Below, in pieces: positions 35,828 to 43,701 of a DNA stretch of 45,128 nt; position 1 is the first letter of the stretch, and every line of letters begins with the position of its first letter. The notes under the pieces were generated by a model that saw nothing but the letters and a program-made list of their open reading frames with translations, was not told the DNA's origin and made no database searches. Made by a program: the position numbers and the translations under genes. Origin of the DNA: an uncultured Pelagibacteraceae bacterium (lineage in GTDB: Bacteria > Pseudomonadota > Alphaproteobacteria > Pelagibacterales > Pelagibacteraceae); contig CACGHU010000004.1 of NCBI GenBank assembly GCA_902572945.1, positions 1 through 45,128 of the forward strand, in the 5' to 3' direction.

Positions 35828-36568
35828 ATGAATGTGCTATCATCAAATTTAAATTTAATGATTAAAGCTGGAGAAAAAGCTTCTAAAAGATTAATTAGAG
35901 ACTTTGGGGAAGTAGAAAATTTACAAGTTTCAGTAAAAGGTCCAACAGATTTTGTAAGTAACGCAGATATAAATGCAGAAAAAATTATAATCGAGGAGTT
36001 GTCTAAACTAAAAAAAAACTACTCCATTTTGAGTGAGGAAACTGGTTATGTTAAAAACAAAGATGAAAAAAATATTTGGATAATAGATCCTATTGATGGA
36101 ACTTCTAATTTTTTACATGGAATACCACATTTTGCTATTTCAATTGCACTGCAATCTTATGAAGAGATTATTTGTGGTTTAATTTTTGACCCAATTAAAA
36201 ATGAAATGTTTTATGCTGAAAAAAATAATGGTTCATTTCTAAATAACAAAAGAATAAGAGTTTCAAAAAAACAAGACTTAAATGCATGTTTATTTGCAAC
36301 AAATGGAATTAAATATAAAAATATTGATGTTCCAACTCGAAAGACGGGGTGCGCAGCATTAGATATGGCTTATGTCGCAGCCGGAAGATTTGATGGGTAT
36401 TTTCAAGAAAATTTAAACTTATGGGATATTGCGGCAGGGATTGTATTGGTAAAAGAGGCGGGAGGAACCCTAAATTCAATTGAATTATCAAAAAAAGAAA
36501 ATTTAGATATAAGAGCGGCAAGCTCAAGCATAAGTGAAAAAATCCTCGAAAAACTGAATAAGTTTTAA
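35828..36568 (+). CDS. suhB: Inositol monophosphatase family protein (SuhB-like)
   Basis: Mg2+-dependent phosphatase of the inositol monophosphatase superfamily; E. coli SuhB also acts in rRNA transcription antitermination. The 246-aa protein has [18 protein letters not shown] near 36-53, LSEETGY near 67-73 (metal-binding Glu), [24 protein letters not shown] near 86-109 (metal-binding Asp pair) and [18 protein letters not shown] near 195-212 (Asp of the second metal site). All metal ligands are present. Whether the substrate is inositol phosphate, another sugar phosphate, or PAP cannot be told. It is three bases after efp and 35 bases before rpmE. Confidence 0.9.
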   Translation: MNVLSSNLNLMIKAGEKASKRLIRDFGEVENLQVSVKGPTDFVSNADINAEKIIIEELSKLKKNYSILSEETGYVKNKDEKNIWIIDPIDGTSNFLHGIPHFAISIALQSYEEIICGLIFDPIKNEMFYAEKNNGSFLNNKRIRVSKKQDLNACLFATNGIKYKNIDVPTRKTGCAALDMAYVAAGRFDGYFQENLNLWDIAAGIVLVKEAGGTLNSIELSKKENLDIRAASSSISEKILEKLNKF

Positions 36569-36603
36569 TTGTTTTATCATTTTCATTTGCTATAAGTCTC
36601 GTA

Positions 36604-36828
36604 ATGAAAAAAGGCATACATCCAAATTACCATAAAATCAAAGTTGAGATGACTGATGGTACACAATTTGATACAAAATCAACATGGGGGAAAGAGGGAG
36701 AGATTCTTAAGTTGGAAATTGATCCTAAATCTCATTCAGCATGGACAGGTGGTAAGCAAAAGTTATTGGATAAAGGAAGAGTAAGTAAATTTAATAAAAA
36801 ATTTCAAAATTTTAGATCAGAAAAATAA
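36604..36828 (+). CDS. rpmE: 50S ribosomal protein L31
   Basis: Ribosomal protein of the large-subunit central protuberance, bridging to the small subunit. The 74-aa sequence matches the alphaproteobacterial form: [20 protein letters not shown] at the start, [16 protein letters not shown] in the middle and [25 protein letters not shown] at the end. It has no cysteines, so it is the zinc-free type. The stop shares one base with the start of the DUF1013/TrcR gene (TAATG), so the two are coupled. Confidence 0.97.
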   Translation: MKKGIHPNYHKIKVEMTDGTQFDTKSTWGKEGEILKLEIDPKSHSAWTGGKQKLLDKGRVSKFNKKFQNFRSEK

Positions 36829-37409
36829 TGACTAATGGACTTTTAATGCCAATAGCAACTGCTGTTTGGTTAGTAGAAAATACAACACTTACTTTCAAAC
36901 AAATTGCAAATTTTTGTAATTTGCATGAAGTTGAAGTTCAAGGTATTGCAGATGGTGAAGTTGCAAAAGGAATTAAACCATATAATCCAATAATTTCTGG
37001 CCAACTAACAAGGGAAGAAATTAATTTATCTTCAAAAGATGAAAGCAGACCACTACAAATAAAAGGTACAGATATTAAAATTGAGGCAGAAGATAAAAAA
37101 ATAAAAAAATATGTTCCTTTATCAAAAAGACAGGATAAGCCAGACTCTGCACTTTGGTTGATTAAGCATCATCCGCAGTTAAAGGACTCACAAATTGCGA
37201 AATTAGTGGGAGTGACAAAAAACTCTGTCACATCGATAAGGAATAAAAGCTACTGGAACTATAATAATTTGAATTCAAAAGATCCTGTTGCTATGAATTT
37301 ATTTACACAAAAAGATTTGGTTTTAGCCATAGAAAAAGCTGAAAGAAGAATTAAAAGAGAAAAAAAAGAAAAAGAAAAGGCAAATCTGTCAGCATCACAA
37401 GGATCATAA
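36828..37409 (+). CDS. trcR: Cell-cycle transcriptional regulator TrcR (DUF1013)
   Basis: A 193-aa protein of the DUF1013 family, found in alphaproteobacteria and described there (Brucella, Caulobacter) as TrcR, a DNA-binding regulator tied to the cell cycle and to CtrA expression. The N-terminal part is [44 protein letters not shown], a helix-turn-helix-like pattern near 20-40. A second such pattern, DSQIAKLVGVTKNSVTSIRNKSYWN, lies near 119-143. The C-terminal tail is a charged helix. It shares one base with rpmE. About 20 bases after the stop lies the intrinsic-terminator-like hairpin before rpsU. Confidence 0.92.
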   Translation: MTNGLLMPIATAVWLVENTTLTFKQIANFCNLHEVEVQGIADGEVAKGIKPYNPIISGQLTREEINLSSKDESRPLQIKGTDIKIEAEDKKIKKYVPLSKRQDKPDSALWLIKHHPQLKDSQIAKLVGVTKNSVTSIRNKSYWNYNNLNSKDPVAMNLFTQKDLVLAIEKAERRIKREKKEKEKANLSASQGS

Positions 37410-37429
37410 AGTGTAGACAAAAAAAAATT

Positions 37430-37454
37430 AAAGTGGTAATACATCACTTTTTTT
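37430..37454 (+). terminator. Intrinsic-terminator-like hairpin directly upstream of the rpsU ribosome site
   Basis: AAAGTGGT (37430-37437) pairs with ATCACTTT (37443-37450) around the five-base loop AATAC; seven Watson-Crick pairs and one G-T wobble. It is followed by TTTT, and a preceding A run can lengthen the stem with the T tract. The T tract runs straight into the GGAGG of rpsU. It could end the rpmE-trcR message, or act as an attenuator or a structure limiting ribosome access for rpsU. Confidence 0.7.
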
Positions 37455-37459
37455 GGAGG
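37455..37459 (+). promoter_or_regulatory. Strong Shine-Dalgarno of rpsU, deciding an AUU start
   Basis: GGAGG is an unusually strong ribosome site for this genome, where most genes lack one. It lies five bases before ATT at 37465. The track's TTG start at 37453 would overlap this site and so is unlikely. Confidence 0.75.
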
Positions 37460-37464
37460 TGGTT

Positions 37465-37659
37465 ATTAAAATAGAAGTTAAAGATAATAATGTTGAACAA
37501 GCTTTAAGAGTTTTGAAAAGAAAGCTTCAACGAGATGGTTTTTTTAAAATCATCAAATTAAAAGATACGTACGAAAAACCTTCGGAAAAAAAGAAGAGAA
37601 TTTTACAAGAAAATATTAAGAGAGTAAAAAAATTAAATAAACTCAAAAACAGATTTTAA
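37465..37659 (+). CDS. rpsU: 30S ribosomal protein S21 with probable AUU start
   Basis: Small-subunit protein near the anti-Shine-Dalgarno region, needed for efficient initiation. The body, VKDNNVEQALRVLKRKLQRDGFF then KLKDTYEKPSEKKKR, is plainly S21. The usual alphaproteobacterial N-terminus is M-Q-V-V-V-R-D-N-N-V; the frame here gives I-K-I-E-V-K-D-N-N-V with the same spacing, so ATT at 37465 stands where the initiator Met is expected, five bases after GGAGG. No ATG or GTG lies in a fitting place: GTG (37459) and TTG (37453) are inside the Shine-Dalgarno. The protein is 64 aa from this start. Initiator tRNA follows three bases after the stop. Confidence 0.93.
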   Translation: MKIEVKDNNVEQALRVLKRKLQRDGFFKIIKLKDTYEKPSEKKKRILQENIKRVKKLNKLKNRF

Positions 37660-37662
37660 CAA

Positions 37663-37739
<77 letters not shown>

Positions 37740-37740
37740 A

Positions 37741-39135
37741 TTAAATAATATTGGGTAACTCCTTTATCCAATTAGATATTGTTCCAGCTCCCATCCCTAT
37801 TACAATTTTTTTTCCATAAATATTTTGTTTTACAAATTTAGCTAAATTATCTTTATCTTTAATCAAATATGTTTGTACTTTTGATCGGTATGATATTTCT
37901 TTTGCAAAACTTTCGTAATCAAATTTTAATTTGATATTTTCACCGGCTGCAAAGACTGGACATAATATAACTTCATCTGCTTGCTTAAAGCATTTAATAA
38001 ATTCTGATTTAAGGTCATTTAATCTAGAAACTCTGTGTGGTTGAAATATGCAAACAATTTTTTCAGAGGAATATGCAGTTTTAACTCCATTCAAAACTTC
38101 TTTGATTTCTGTTGGATGGTGAGCATAATCGTCAAAAAAAATCGCTCCTTTGTAGTCAAAAATTTTATTAAATCTTCGTTGTACACCTTTAAATTTTTTT
38201 AATCCATCTTTAATCTTAATGATTGGTATACCCAAACTAATTGCTACAGCAATTGCTGCAGTAGCATTTCTTATATTGTGTAATCCAATAATAGGTATTT
38301 TAATATTGTTAATTGAGAAAGTCTTTTTTCCAGGCATACTTATAACTAAATCAAATATCGACCAAGCTCTTGTTTGAACGGGTTTATTTATACGAAAATT
38401 TGAATTTTGGTGAATGCCATAAGTATTATAATTTTTAATTTTAAGTGATTTTATTAATTTTAAATTATTTTTATCATCGATACATATAAATGACTTTCCG
38501 AAGGAAGGAACTTTATTAATATATTCTCCGAAAAGATTTAATAATTTATCCATTGTTTTATAGTAATCCATATGCTCCCTATCAATATTTGTGATTATTG
38601 AATATGTGGGTTGAACTTTTAAAAAACTTCCGTCTGATTCATCTAGCTCTACAATGCTCCAATTACTTTTACCAAGTCTTGCAGAATTATTAAACGATTT
38701 CAAAACTCCGCCATTTATAATTGTTGGATCTAAATTTGTACTAGATAGAATACCTGCAACAAGAGAGGTTGTTGTCGTTTTTCCATGAGACCCAACCACT
38801 ACAATATTTTTGGTAAGTGAAGTAATATGTCCCAGCATATCTCCTCTTTTATATATTGGTAAGTTTTTTTTTTGTGCTGAAATATATTCAATATTATTTT
38901 TTTTAACCGCTGAGGAAATTACAATTATAGTAGAATTAAGTAAGTTTTTTTTATCATGGCCAATATAAACTTTAATTCCATTTTTTTTTAATCTTTCAAT
39001 ATTTTTATTAAAACTTATATCGCTTCCTTGAACCTTAAATCCCATTCTTCTCATTACCAAGGCCAGCCCACTCATGCCAATACCACCAATACCTATAAAA
39101 TGTATAACTTCAGATTTAGCAATTTTAATTTTCAT
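37741..39135 (-). CDS. murC: UDP-N-acetylmuramate-L-alanine ligase
   Basis: Adds L-Ala to UDP-MurNAc, the first peptide step of peptidoglycan synthesis in the cytoplasm. The 464-aa Mur ligase has the N-terminal Rossmann opening HFIGIGGIGMSGLALVMRRMG near 12-32, P-loop GSHGKTTTTS near 115-124, ELDESDGSFL near 167-176, NIDREHMDYY near 187-196, HNIRNATAAIAVA near 277-289 and DDYAHHPTEIKEVL near 332-345. It is the last gene of the dcw run, starts 11 bases inside murG and stops one base from the convergent tRNA-fMet. murB, ddl, ftsQ, ftsA and ftsZ do not follow. Confidence 0.97.
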   Translation of the reverse strand: MKIKIAKSEVIHFIGIGGIGMSGLALVMRRMGFKVQGSDISFNKNIERLKKNGIKVYIGHDKKNLLNSTIIVISSAVKKNNIEYISAQKKNLPIYKRGDMLGHITSLTKNIVVVGSHGKTTTTSLVAGILSSTNLDPTIINGGVLKSFNNSARLGKSNWSIVELDESDGSFLKVQPTYSIITNIDREHMDYYKTMDKLLNLFGEYINKVPSFGKSFICIDDKNNLKLIKSLKIKNYNTYGIHQNSNFRINKPVQTRAWSIFDLVISMPGKKTFSINNIKIPIIGLHNIRNATAAIAVAISLGIPIIKIKDGLKKFKGVQRRFNKIFDYKGAIFFDDYAHHPTEIKEVLNGVKTAYSSEKIVCIFQPHRVSRLNDLKSEFIKCFKQADEVILCPVFAAGENIKLKFDYESFAKEISYRSKVQTYLIKDKDNLAKFVKQNIYGKKIVIGMGAGTISNWIKELPNII

Positions 39136-40198
39136 CTATTGTTTCTATTATTATTTTGTTATTGATTTCCCATGTATTTTTTGAACTGAAATCTCTCATA
39201 GCTTTTTTTTTAAGCTGTAAATCTGTTTTATCATCTAGCATATTTGATATTATTTCATAGAAATTTTTTTGGCGTATATCTTTTTGCTCAATCATCCAAC
39301 AACAATTATTATTTTTATAATAAATTGCGTTAAAAAATTGATGATTATCTTTAGAATAGGGGAATGGGATAGCTAATGATGGTACTTCAAAAAATACTAA
39401 TTCAGCCAAAGTAGATGCTCCTGCACGAGTGATACAAAAATCAGTTTTTAAGAAAATACTTTCTAAAGAGCGATCAAAGTCAAAAAGCTTAAACGCAATC
39501 TTATTTTTTTGATAAAAAATTTCAAGGTCATCAAAATTTTTTTTATTAGCTTGATGATATATAAATAATTTGAAATTTTCCGACAATTTTTTTAACATAT
39601 CTTTTAATTCTGTTTGAAAAAATTTTGCTCCCTGACTTCCGCCAATAACGAGAATAACTTTTTCATCCAAAGATTTTTTAATATCTTTTTTCAAAAAATA
39701 GCTTTTTTTGCTTAAAACTGGATAAATAATTTGTAATTTATGAATATATTTTTTAGGAAAATTTTTTATGAAGTTTGAATAACAAAAAACTTTTTCACAT
39801 TGCTTCAAAAAAAATAAATTTGACTGGCCTAATACCATATTAGGCTCGAACAAAAACAATTTAGATTTTGTAAATATTGATGCTATACAAATGGGGAAAG
39901 TCATGTAACCGCCAGTTGAAATAATTTTATCAATTTTTTTTTCCTTCAAATAAAAAAATGATTTAATTATTGAAATTAAGAAAAGAAATAAATTAAGAGG
40001 AATTTTAAAAATATTCTTTTTTATATCAGGTACATCTATAATTTTATTATTATACACTTTTGTATCAATAAATCTCAATCCTCTTAAATCAGAAGTTAAA
40101 AAAACTTCATTATTTTGTTTTAAATGTTCATAAAAATTTAATGCAGGAATAATATGCCCTCCAGAACCTCCTGTAGTTATTAAAATATTTTTTTTCAA
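39125..40198 (-). CDS. murG: UDP-GlcNAc:lipid I GlcNAc transferase MurG
   Basis: Membrane-associated glycosyltransferase (GT28) that turns lipid I into lipid II on the inner face of the cytoplasmic membrane. The 357-aa protein has the Gly-rich loops ITTGGSGGHIIPAL near 7-20 and VIGGSQGAKFF near 187-197, an N-terminal membrane-contacting hydrophobic patch, and the acceptor/donor block ITRAGASTLAELVFFEVPSLAIPFPYSKDNHQ near 257-288. Motifs are intact despite heavy Lys/Phe drift elsewhere. Overlaps are four bases with ftsW upstream and 11 with murC downstream. Confidence 0.96.
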   Translation of the reverse strand: MKKNILITTGGSGGHIIPALNFYEHLKQNNEVFLTSDLRGLRFIDTKVYNNKIIDVPDIKKNIFKIPLNLFLFLISIIKSFFYLKEKKIDKIISTGGYMTFPICIASIFTKSKLFLFEPNMVLGQSNLFFLKQCEKVFCYSNFIKNFPKKYIHKLQIIYPVLSKKSYFLKKDIKKSLDEKVILVIGGSQGAKFFQTELKDMLKKLSENFKLFIYHQANKKNFDDLEIFYQKNKIAFKLFDFDRSLESIFLKTDFCITRAGASTLAELVFFEVPSLAIPFPYSKDNHQFFNAIYYKNNNCCWMIEQKDIRQKNFYEIISNMLDDKTDLQLKKKAMRDFSSKNTWEINNKIIIETIDEN

Positions 40199-41316
40199 TT
40201 TATATTTTTTTTTGTAAGATTTAATATAATTCCAGCAAGAATTGAACTTCCAATAATTGATGATCCGCCATTACTTAAAAATGGGAGAGTCATTCCTGTT
40301 GTTGGTAAAATTCTAATATTTACTCCTAAATGAATTAAAAATTGAAAAAATATTATTATACTGCATCCAAATATAATAAATTTAATCTTGTCATTTTTAA
40401 GATATGAGATCTTTTTAAAAGTTCTATATAAAAATATCAGAAAGATTATTAATATAAAAAATATCATTATTACTCCAAATTCTTCCGAAATTACTGAGAC
40501 AATATAATCAGTATGAGCTTCTGGAACTTTATTTTTTAAAACTCCTTCACCAATACCTTTTCCAAAAAATCCTCCACTTATAATAGCCTCAGATGCTTTC
40601 TCTGACTGATAATTGTTTCCAGATGAAGGATTTAAAAAAGATGTAATTCTAATCATAATATACTCAAATTTTGGGACAAAAATTACAAGTGATAGCACAG
40701 TAGTAATTACAAGACTTAAAAATAAAAAAAATAAATAAAGATTTATTCCAGAGATAAATATTAATGAAAGCCATGTAAGAAAAATTAGAATTGTTTGCCC
40801 AATATCTGGTTGAGCGGCCAATAAAATGATAATTGGTAAAATTAATATAAAACTTACAAAATATTTTATGAATCGATAATTTTTATTTTCAAAACTTAAA
40901 GATGTAGCAATCATTACAATTATAAAAGGTTTTAAAAGTTCTATAGGCTGAAATCTTGGTAGAAAAAAAAAATCTAACCATCTTTTTGATCCTTTAACTT
41001 CAGTTCCAATGAAGAGAACTAAAATCAAGGTTATTAAAAAAATTATGAAAAATATATATGAAAGTACAAATAGTTTATTTTTTTCTAAAATTGAAAAAAA
41101 AAACATTGTAAATATACCGACCGTTATAAAAATGCAGTGCTTAAGAAAGAAAAAATAATTATTGGTATTTAATCTATCTGAGGCCACAAGTGAAGTAGAA
41201 AGCAAAGAAAATAATAATCCTAAAGTAAAAAGCGATAAAAGAGTTATTAAAATCGTCTTGTCTAAACTTCTCCACCAGTAAAAATAAAGATTATTTAAAA
41301 ATTTATTATCTAACAT
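40195..41316 (-). CDS. ftsW: SEDS glycosyltransferase FtsW
   Basis: Polytopic peptidoglycan polymerase of the divisome, working with class B PBP FtsI. The 373-aa protein has about ten hydrophobic segments starting near residue 20. Family motifs include GSKRWLDFFFLPRFQPIELLKP near 110-131, with the QP.E pattern, AQPDIGQTILIF near 168-179, GGGFFGKGIGEG-type loop (SGGFFGKGIGEG near 248-259) and the conserved KVPEAHTDYIVSVISEEFG near 263-281, which holds the catalytic Asp equivalent in the loop before. GMTLPFLSNGGSS lies near the end. Position between murD and murG favours FtsW over RodA. Overlaps murD by 11 bases. Confidence 0.95.
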   Translation of the reverse strand: MLDNKFLNNLYFYWWRSLDKTILITLLSLFTLGLLFSLLSTSLVASDRLNTNNYFFFLKHCIFITVGIFTMFFFSILEKNKLFVLSYIFFIIFLITLILVLFIGTEVKGSKRWLDFFFLPRFQPIELLKPFIIVMIATSLSFENKNYRFIKYFVSFILILPIIILLAAQPDIGQTILIFLTWLSLIFISGINLYLFFLFLSLVITTVLSLVIFVPKFEYIMIRITSFLNPSSGNNYQSEKASEAIISGGFFGKGIGEGVLKNKVPEAHTDYIVSVISEEFGVIMIFFILIIFLIFLYRTFKKISYLKNDKIKFIIFGCSIIIFFQFLIHLGVNIRILPTTGMTLPFLSNGGSSIIGSSILAGIILNLTKKNIN

Positions 41317-42616
41317 TTTTAATTTTATATCGACTTATTAAGTGATTAAAATATTTACCTCTTTCTTCAAAATTTCTAAAATTATCAAAAGATGCTGCAC
41401 ATGGACTGAATAATAAATTTATTTTTTTATTTTTGTCCTCTTTTTGAATATCTTTACGTATCTGCTTTATAACTTCTTCAAGATTGCGAAATTTTGAATA
41501 TTCAAATTTGTTTTTGAAATTCTTAATGAAAAATGAGCTATATTGACCGAACACATAAATTTTGGATATATTATTTTTTTTACTATGCTTAAACTTATCT
41601 CCCTTTTTAGGCAAACCTCCTAATATCCAAAAAATTTTATCAAGATTATTTAATAGACCTTCTGAAGAGGAAAAGCTTGTCGATTTTGAGTCATTAATAA
41701 TTCTTAACCTTTTTGAATTATGAATTATTTGCTGCCTAAAATTAAGAGCCTTAAAATTGTTTACAACTTTAAAAATAGCTCTTTTTTTAATTCGAAGTTT
41801 TGAACATATTTTTAAAATAAAAGATAAATTTTGTAAATTGTTTGAATTTTTAAAATAACTGTTTTTTAATAGCTTATTATCTTGCTGCGATATTTTATTT
41901 TCCACATTTGTAATTTTACAAATAAATTTTTTATTTTTAAGAAATTCTTTTTGAACTGGATCTGAGTTATTTATAAATCCACAATCATTTTTTTTTAGTG
42001 AATATATTAATTTAAATTTTGTTTTTATATAATTCTTAATTGTTTTATGTCTTTCCAGGTGATCAGGAGAAATATTTAATAAAACTCCATAATTAGGTTT
42101 AAAAATTCTACTATAAGAAATTTGATATGAGGAAATTTCTACAACAAAAACTGTTTTATTAGATATTTTGTTTTCATTAAGAATAGCATTTCCAATGTTC
42201 CCCACTAATCTTGCGTCATATTTATTTTTTTTTAAAATATCGTACAATAATTTAGCCGATGTAGATTTACCGTTTGTTCCAGTGATAGCTACAATGAAAT
42301 TCTCTGGATTTTTTGCATAAAAAACATCTAAATCTGTACAAATTTTTGATTTATTTTTTTTTACATATTTTTTTAATGAACAATTAGAAATATTAATGCC
42401 TGGACTTATAATTATGTGATCAAACTTAGTTTTATAAATTTCTTTTTTTGAAATTAGACGTTTTTTTAAATTTTTTCCTTTTAAATTTTGGAAATTATCA
42501 TCAAAGCACTTGATAAAGTTGTTTTTTTTTAAATAATTTAGGCTAGATTGACCCGAAACCCCAAGACCGTAAATTAATATTTTTTTTTTAAAATATAGGT
42601 CCTTTTCTAATTTCAT
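41306..42616 (-). CDS. murD: UDP-N-acetylmuramoylalanine-D-glutamate ligase
   Basis: Adds D-Glu to UDP-MurNAc-L-Ala. The 436-aa protein has an N-terminal Rossmann segment ILIYGLGVSGQSSLNYL near 13-29, SPGIN near 71-75, P-loop ITGTNGKSTSAKLLYDIL near 111-128, VEISSYQISYS near 159-169, LNISPDHLERHKTIKNYI near 181-198 and INDSKSTSFSSSEGLL near 312-327, with ILGGLPKKGD after it and LLFSPCAASFDNFRNFEERG near the end. All Mur-ligase catalytic residues appear present. It is very Lys/Asn-rich in loops. It shares one base with the mraY stop and ends 11 bases inside ftsW. Confidence 0.96.
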   Translation of the reverse strand: MKLEKDLYFKKKILIYGLGVSGQSSLNYLKKNNFIKCFDDNFQNLKGKNLKKRLISKKEIYKTKFDHIIISPGINISNCSLKKYVKKNKSKICTDLDVFYAKNPENFIVAITGTNGKSTSAKLLYDILKKNKYDARLVGNIGNAILNENKISNKTVFVVEISSYQISYSRIFKPNYGVLLNISPDHLERHKTIKNYIKTKFKLIYSLKKNDCGFINNSDPVQKEFLKNKKFICKITNVENKISQQDNKLLKNSYFKNSNNLQNLSFILKICSKLRIKKRAIFKVVNNFKALNFRQQIIHNSKRLRIINDSKSTSFSSSEGLLNNLDKIFWILGGLPKKGDKFKHSKKNNISKIYVFGQYSSFFIKNFKNKFEYSKFRNLEEVIKQIRKDIQKEDKNKKINLLFSPCAASFDNFRNFEERGKYFNHLISRYKIKNVR

Positions 42617-43701
42617 TATCTAAATTTTAATGTTGCCAAACCAATCATCGCTAAAATAATTGCAACTATCCAAAATCTTACAACTACAGTTGATTCTGGC
42701 CATCCTTTCTTTTCATAATGATGATGAATAGGAGCCATTTTAAATATTCTTTTTCCTGTCATTTTAAATGATATAACTTGAACAATTACTGAGATTGCCT
42801 CTAAAACAAATAAACCACCAGTTATAGCTAATACAATTTCATGTTTGGTAATTATGCCTACTGCACCTAACGATCCTCCTAAAGATAATGATCCTGTGTC
42901 TCCCATAAAAATTTTAGCTGGTGGTGCATTAAACCATAAAAAGCCTAAACAAGATCCAATTATAGCACCAAGAAAAACTGTTACTTCACCTACACCCTTT
43001 ATATATGGAATTTGTAAGTACTCTGAAAAAACAATATTTCCTGTTACATAACTTATAAAAGCAAAACATCCAGCAACTAAAATTACTGGAACTGTTGCTA
43101 AACCATCTAATCCATCTGTTAGATTTACTGCATTTGATGAGCCTACAATAATAAATATTCCAAATGGAATAAAAAACCAGCCTAAATTAATAATTAAATT
43201 TTTAAAAAAAGGGAAATATAAATTATTTAAATTTTGGTTATCAGAAAAGTAAGTTAAAGCCATTACTCCAATTAAAGCTATAATTACTTGAGAAGTTAAT
43301 TTAAACCTAAAAGATATACCTGTAGAATTCTTATATTTTACTTTTTTAAAATCATCAAATGCTCCCAATAAACCATAACTTCCTACTATATAAATTAAAA
43401 ACCATATATATATACTTTTAAGATCTCCCCAAAGTAAAATACCAGAAAATAATCCAACAAGTATTAGTACACCACCCATAGTCGGTGTACCTATCTTTTT
43501 AATAATATGTTCATTTGGACCATCTTCTCTAATAGGATCTAAGATTTGCTTTGTAGAAAAATATTTTATGAAAGGATTACCAATTAGAAACACAACAAAT
43601 AAAGAGGTAAATACAGCCAATCCAGTTCTTACAGTCAAATACTTAAATACATTTAAAAATGAATATGTTTCAATAAATTCTAATATTAGCAAATATAACA
43701 T
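42616..43701 (-). CDS. mraY: Phospho-MurNAc-pentapeptide transferase MraY
   Basis: Integral membrane enzyme that moves phospho-MurNAc-pentapeptide from UDP to undecaprenyl phosphate, giving lipid I. The 361-aa protein has about ten membrane segments and the family motifs GTPTMGGVLIL near 71-81, GAFDDFKKVKYKNS near 113-126 (Asp pair), NAVNLTDGLDGLA near 190-202, FMGDTGSLSLGG near 263-274 (third catalytic Asp) and APIHHHYEKKGWPE near 322-335. Length and motifs are standard. It shares one base with murF upstream and one with murD downstream, so the three are tightly coupled. Confidence 0.98.
   Translation of the reverse strand: MLYLLILEFIETYSFLNVFKYLTVRTGLAVFTSLFVVFLIGNPFIKYFSTKQILDPIREDGPNEHIIKKIGTPTMGGVLILVGLFSGILLWGDLKSIYIWFLIYIVGSYGLLGAFDDFKKVKYKNSTGISFRFKLTSQVIIALIGVMALTYFSDNQNLNNLYFPFFKNLIINLGWFFIPFGIFIIVGSSNAVNLTDGLDGLATVPVILVAGCFAFISYVTGNIVFSEYLQIPYIKGVGEVTVFLGAIIGSCLGFLWFNAPPAKIFMGDTGSLSLGGSLGAVGIITKHEIVLAITGGLFVLEAISVIVQVISFKMTGKRIFKMAPIHHHYEKKGWPESTVVVRFWIVAIILAMIGLATLKFR

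Noticed and set aside
37453-37464. TTG start for rpsU used in the ORF track
   Set aside because: Lies just before and overlaps the GGAGG ribosome site and adds residues not found in S21 proteins.
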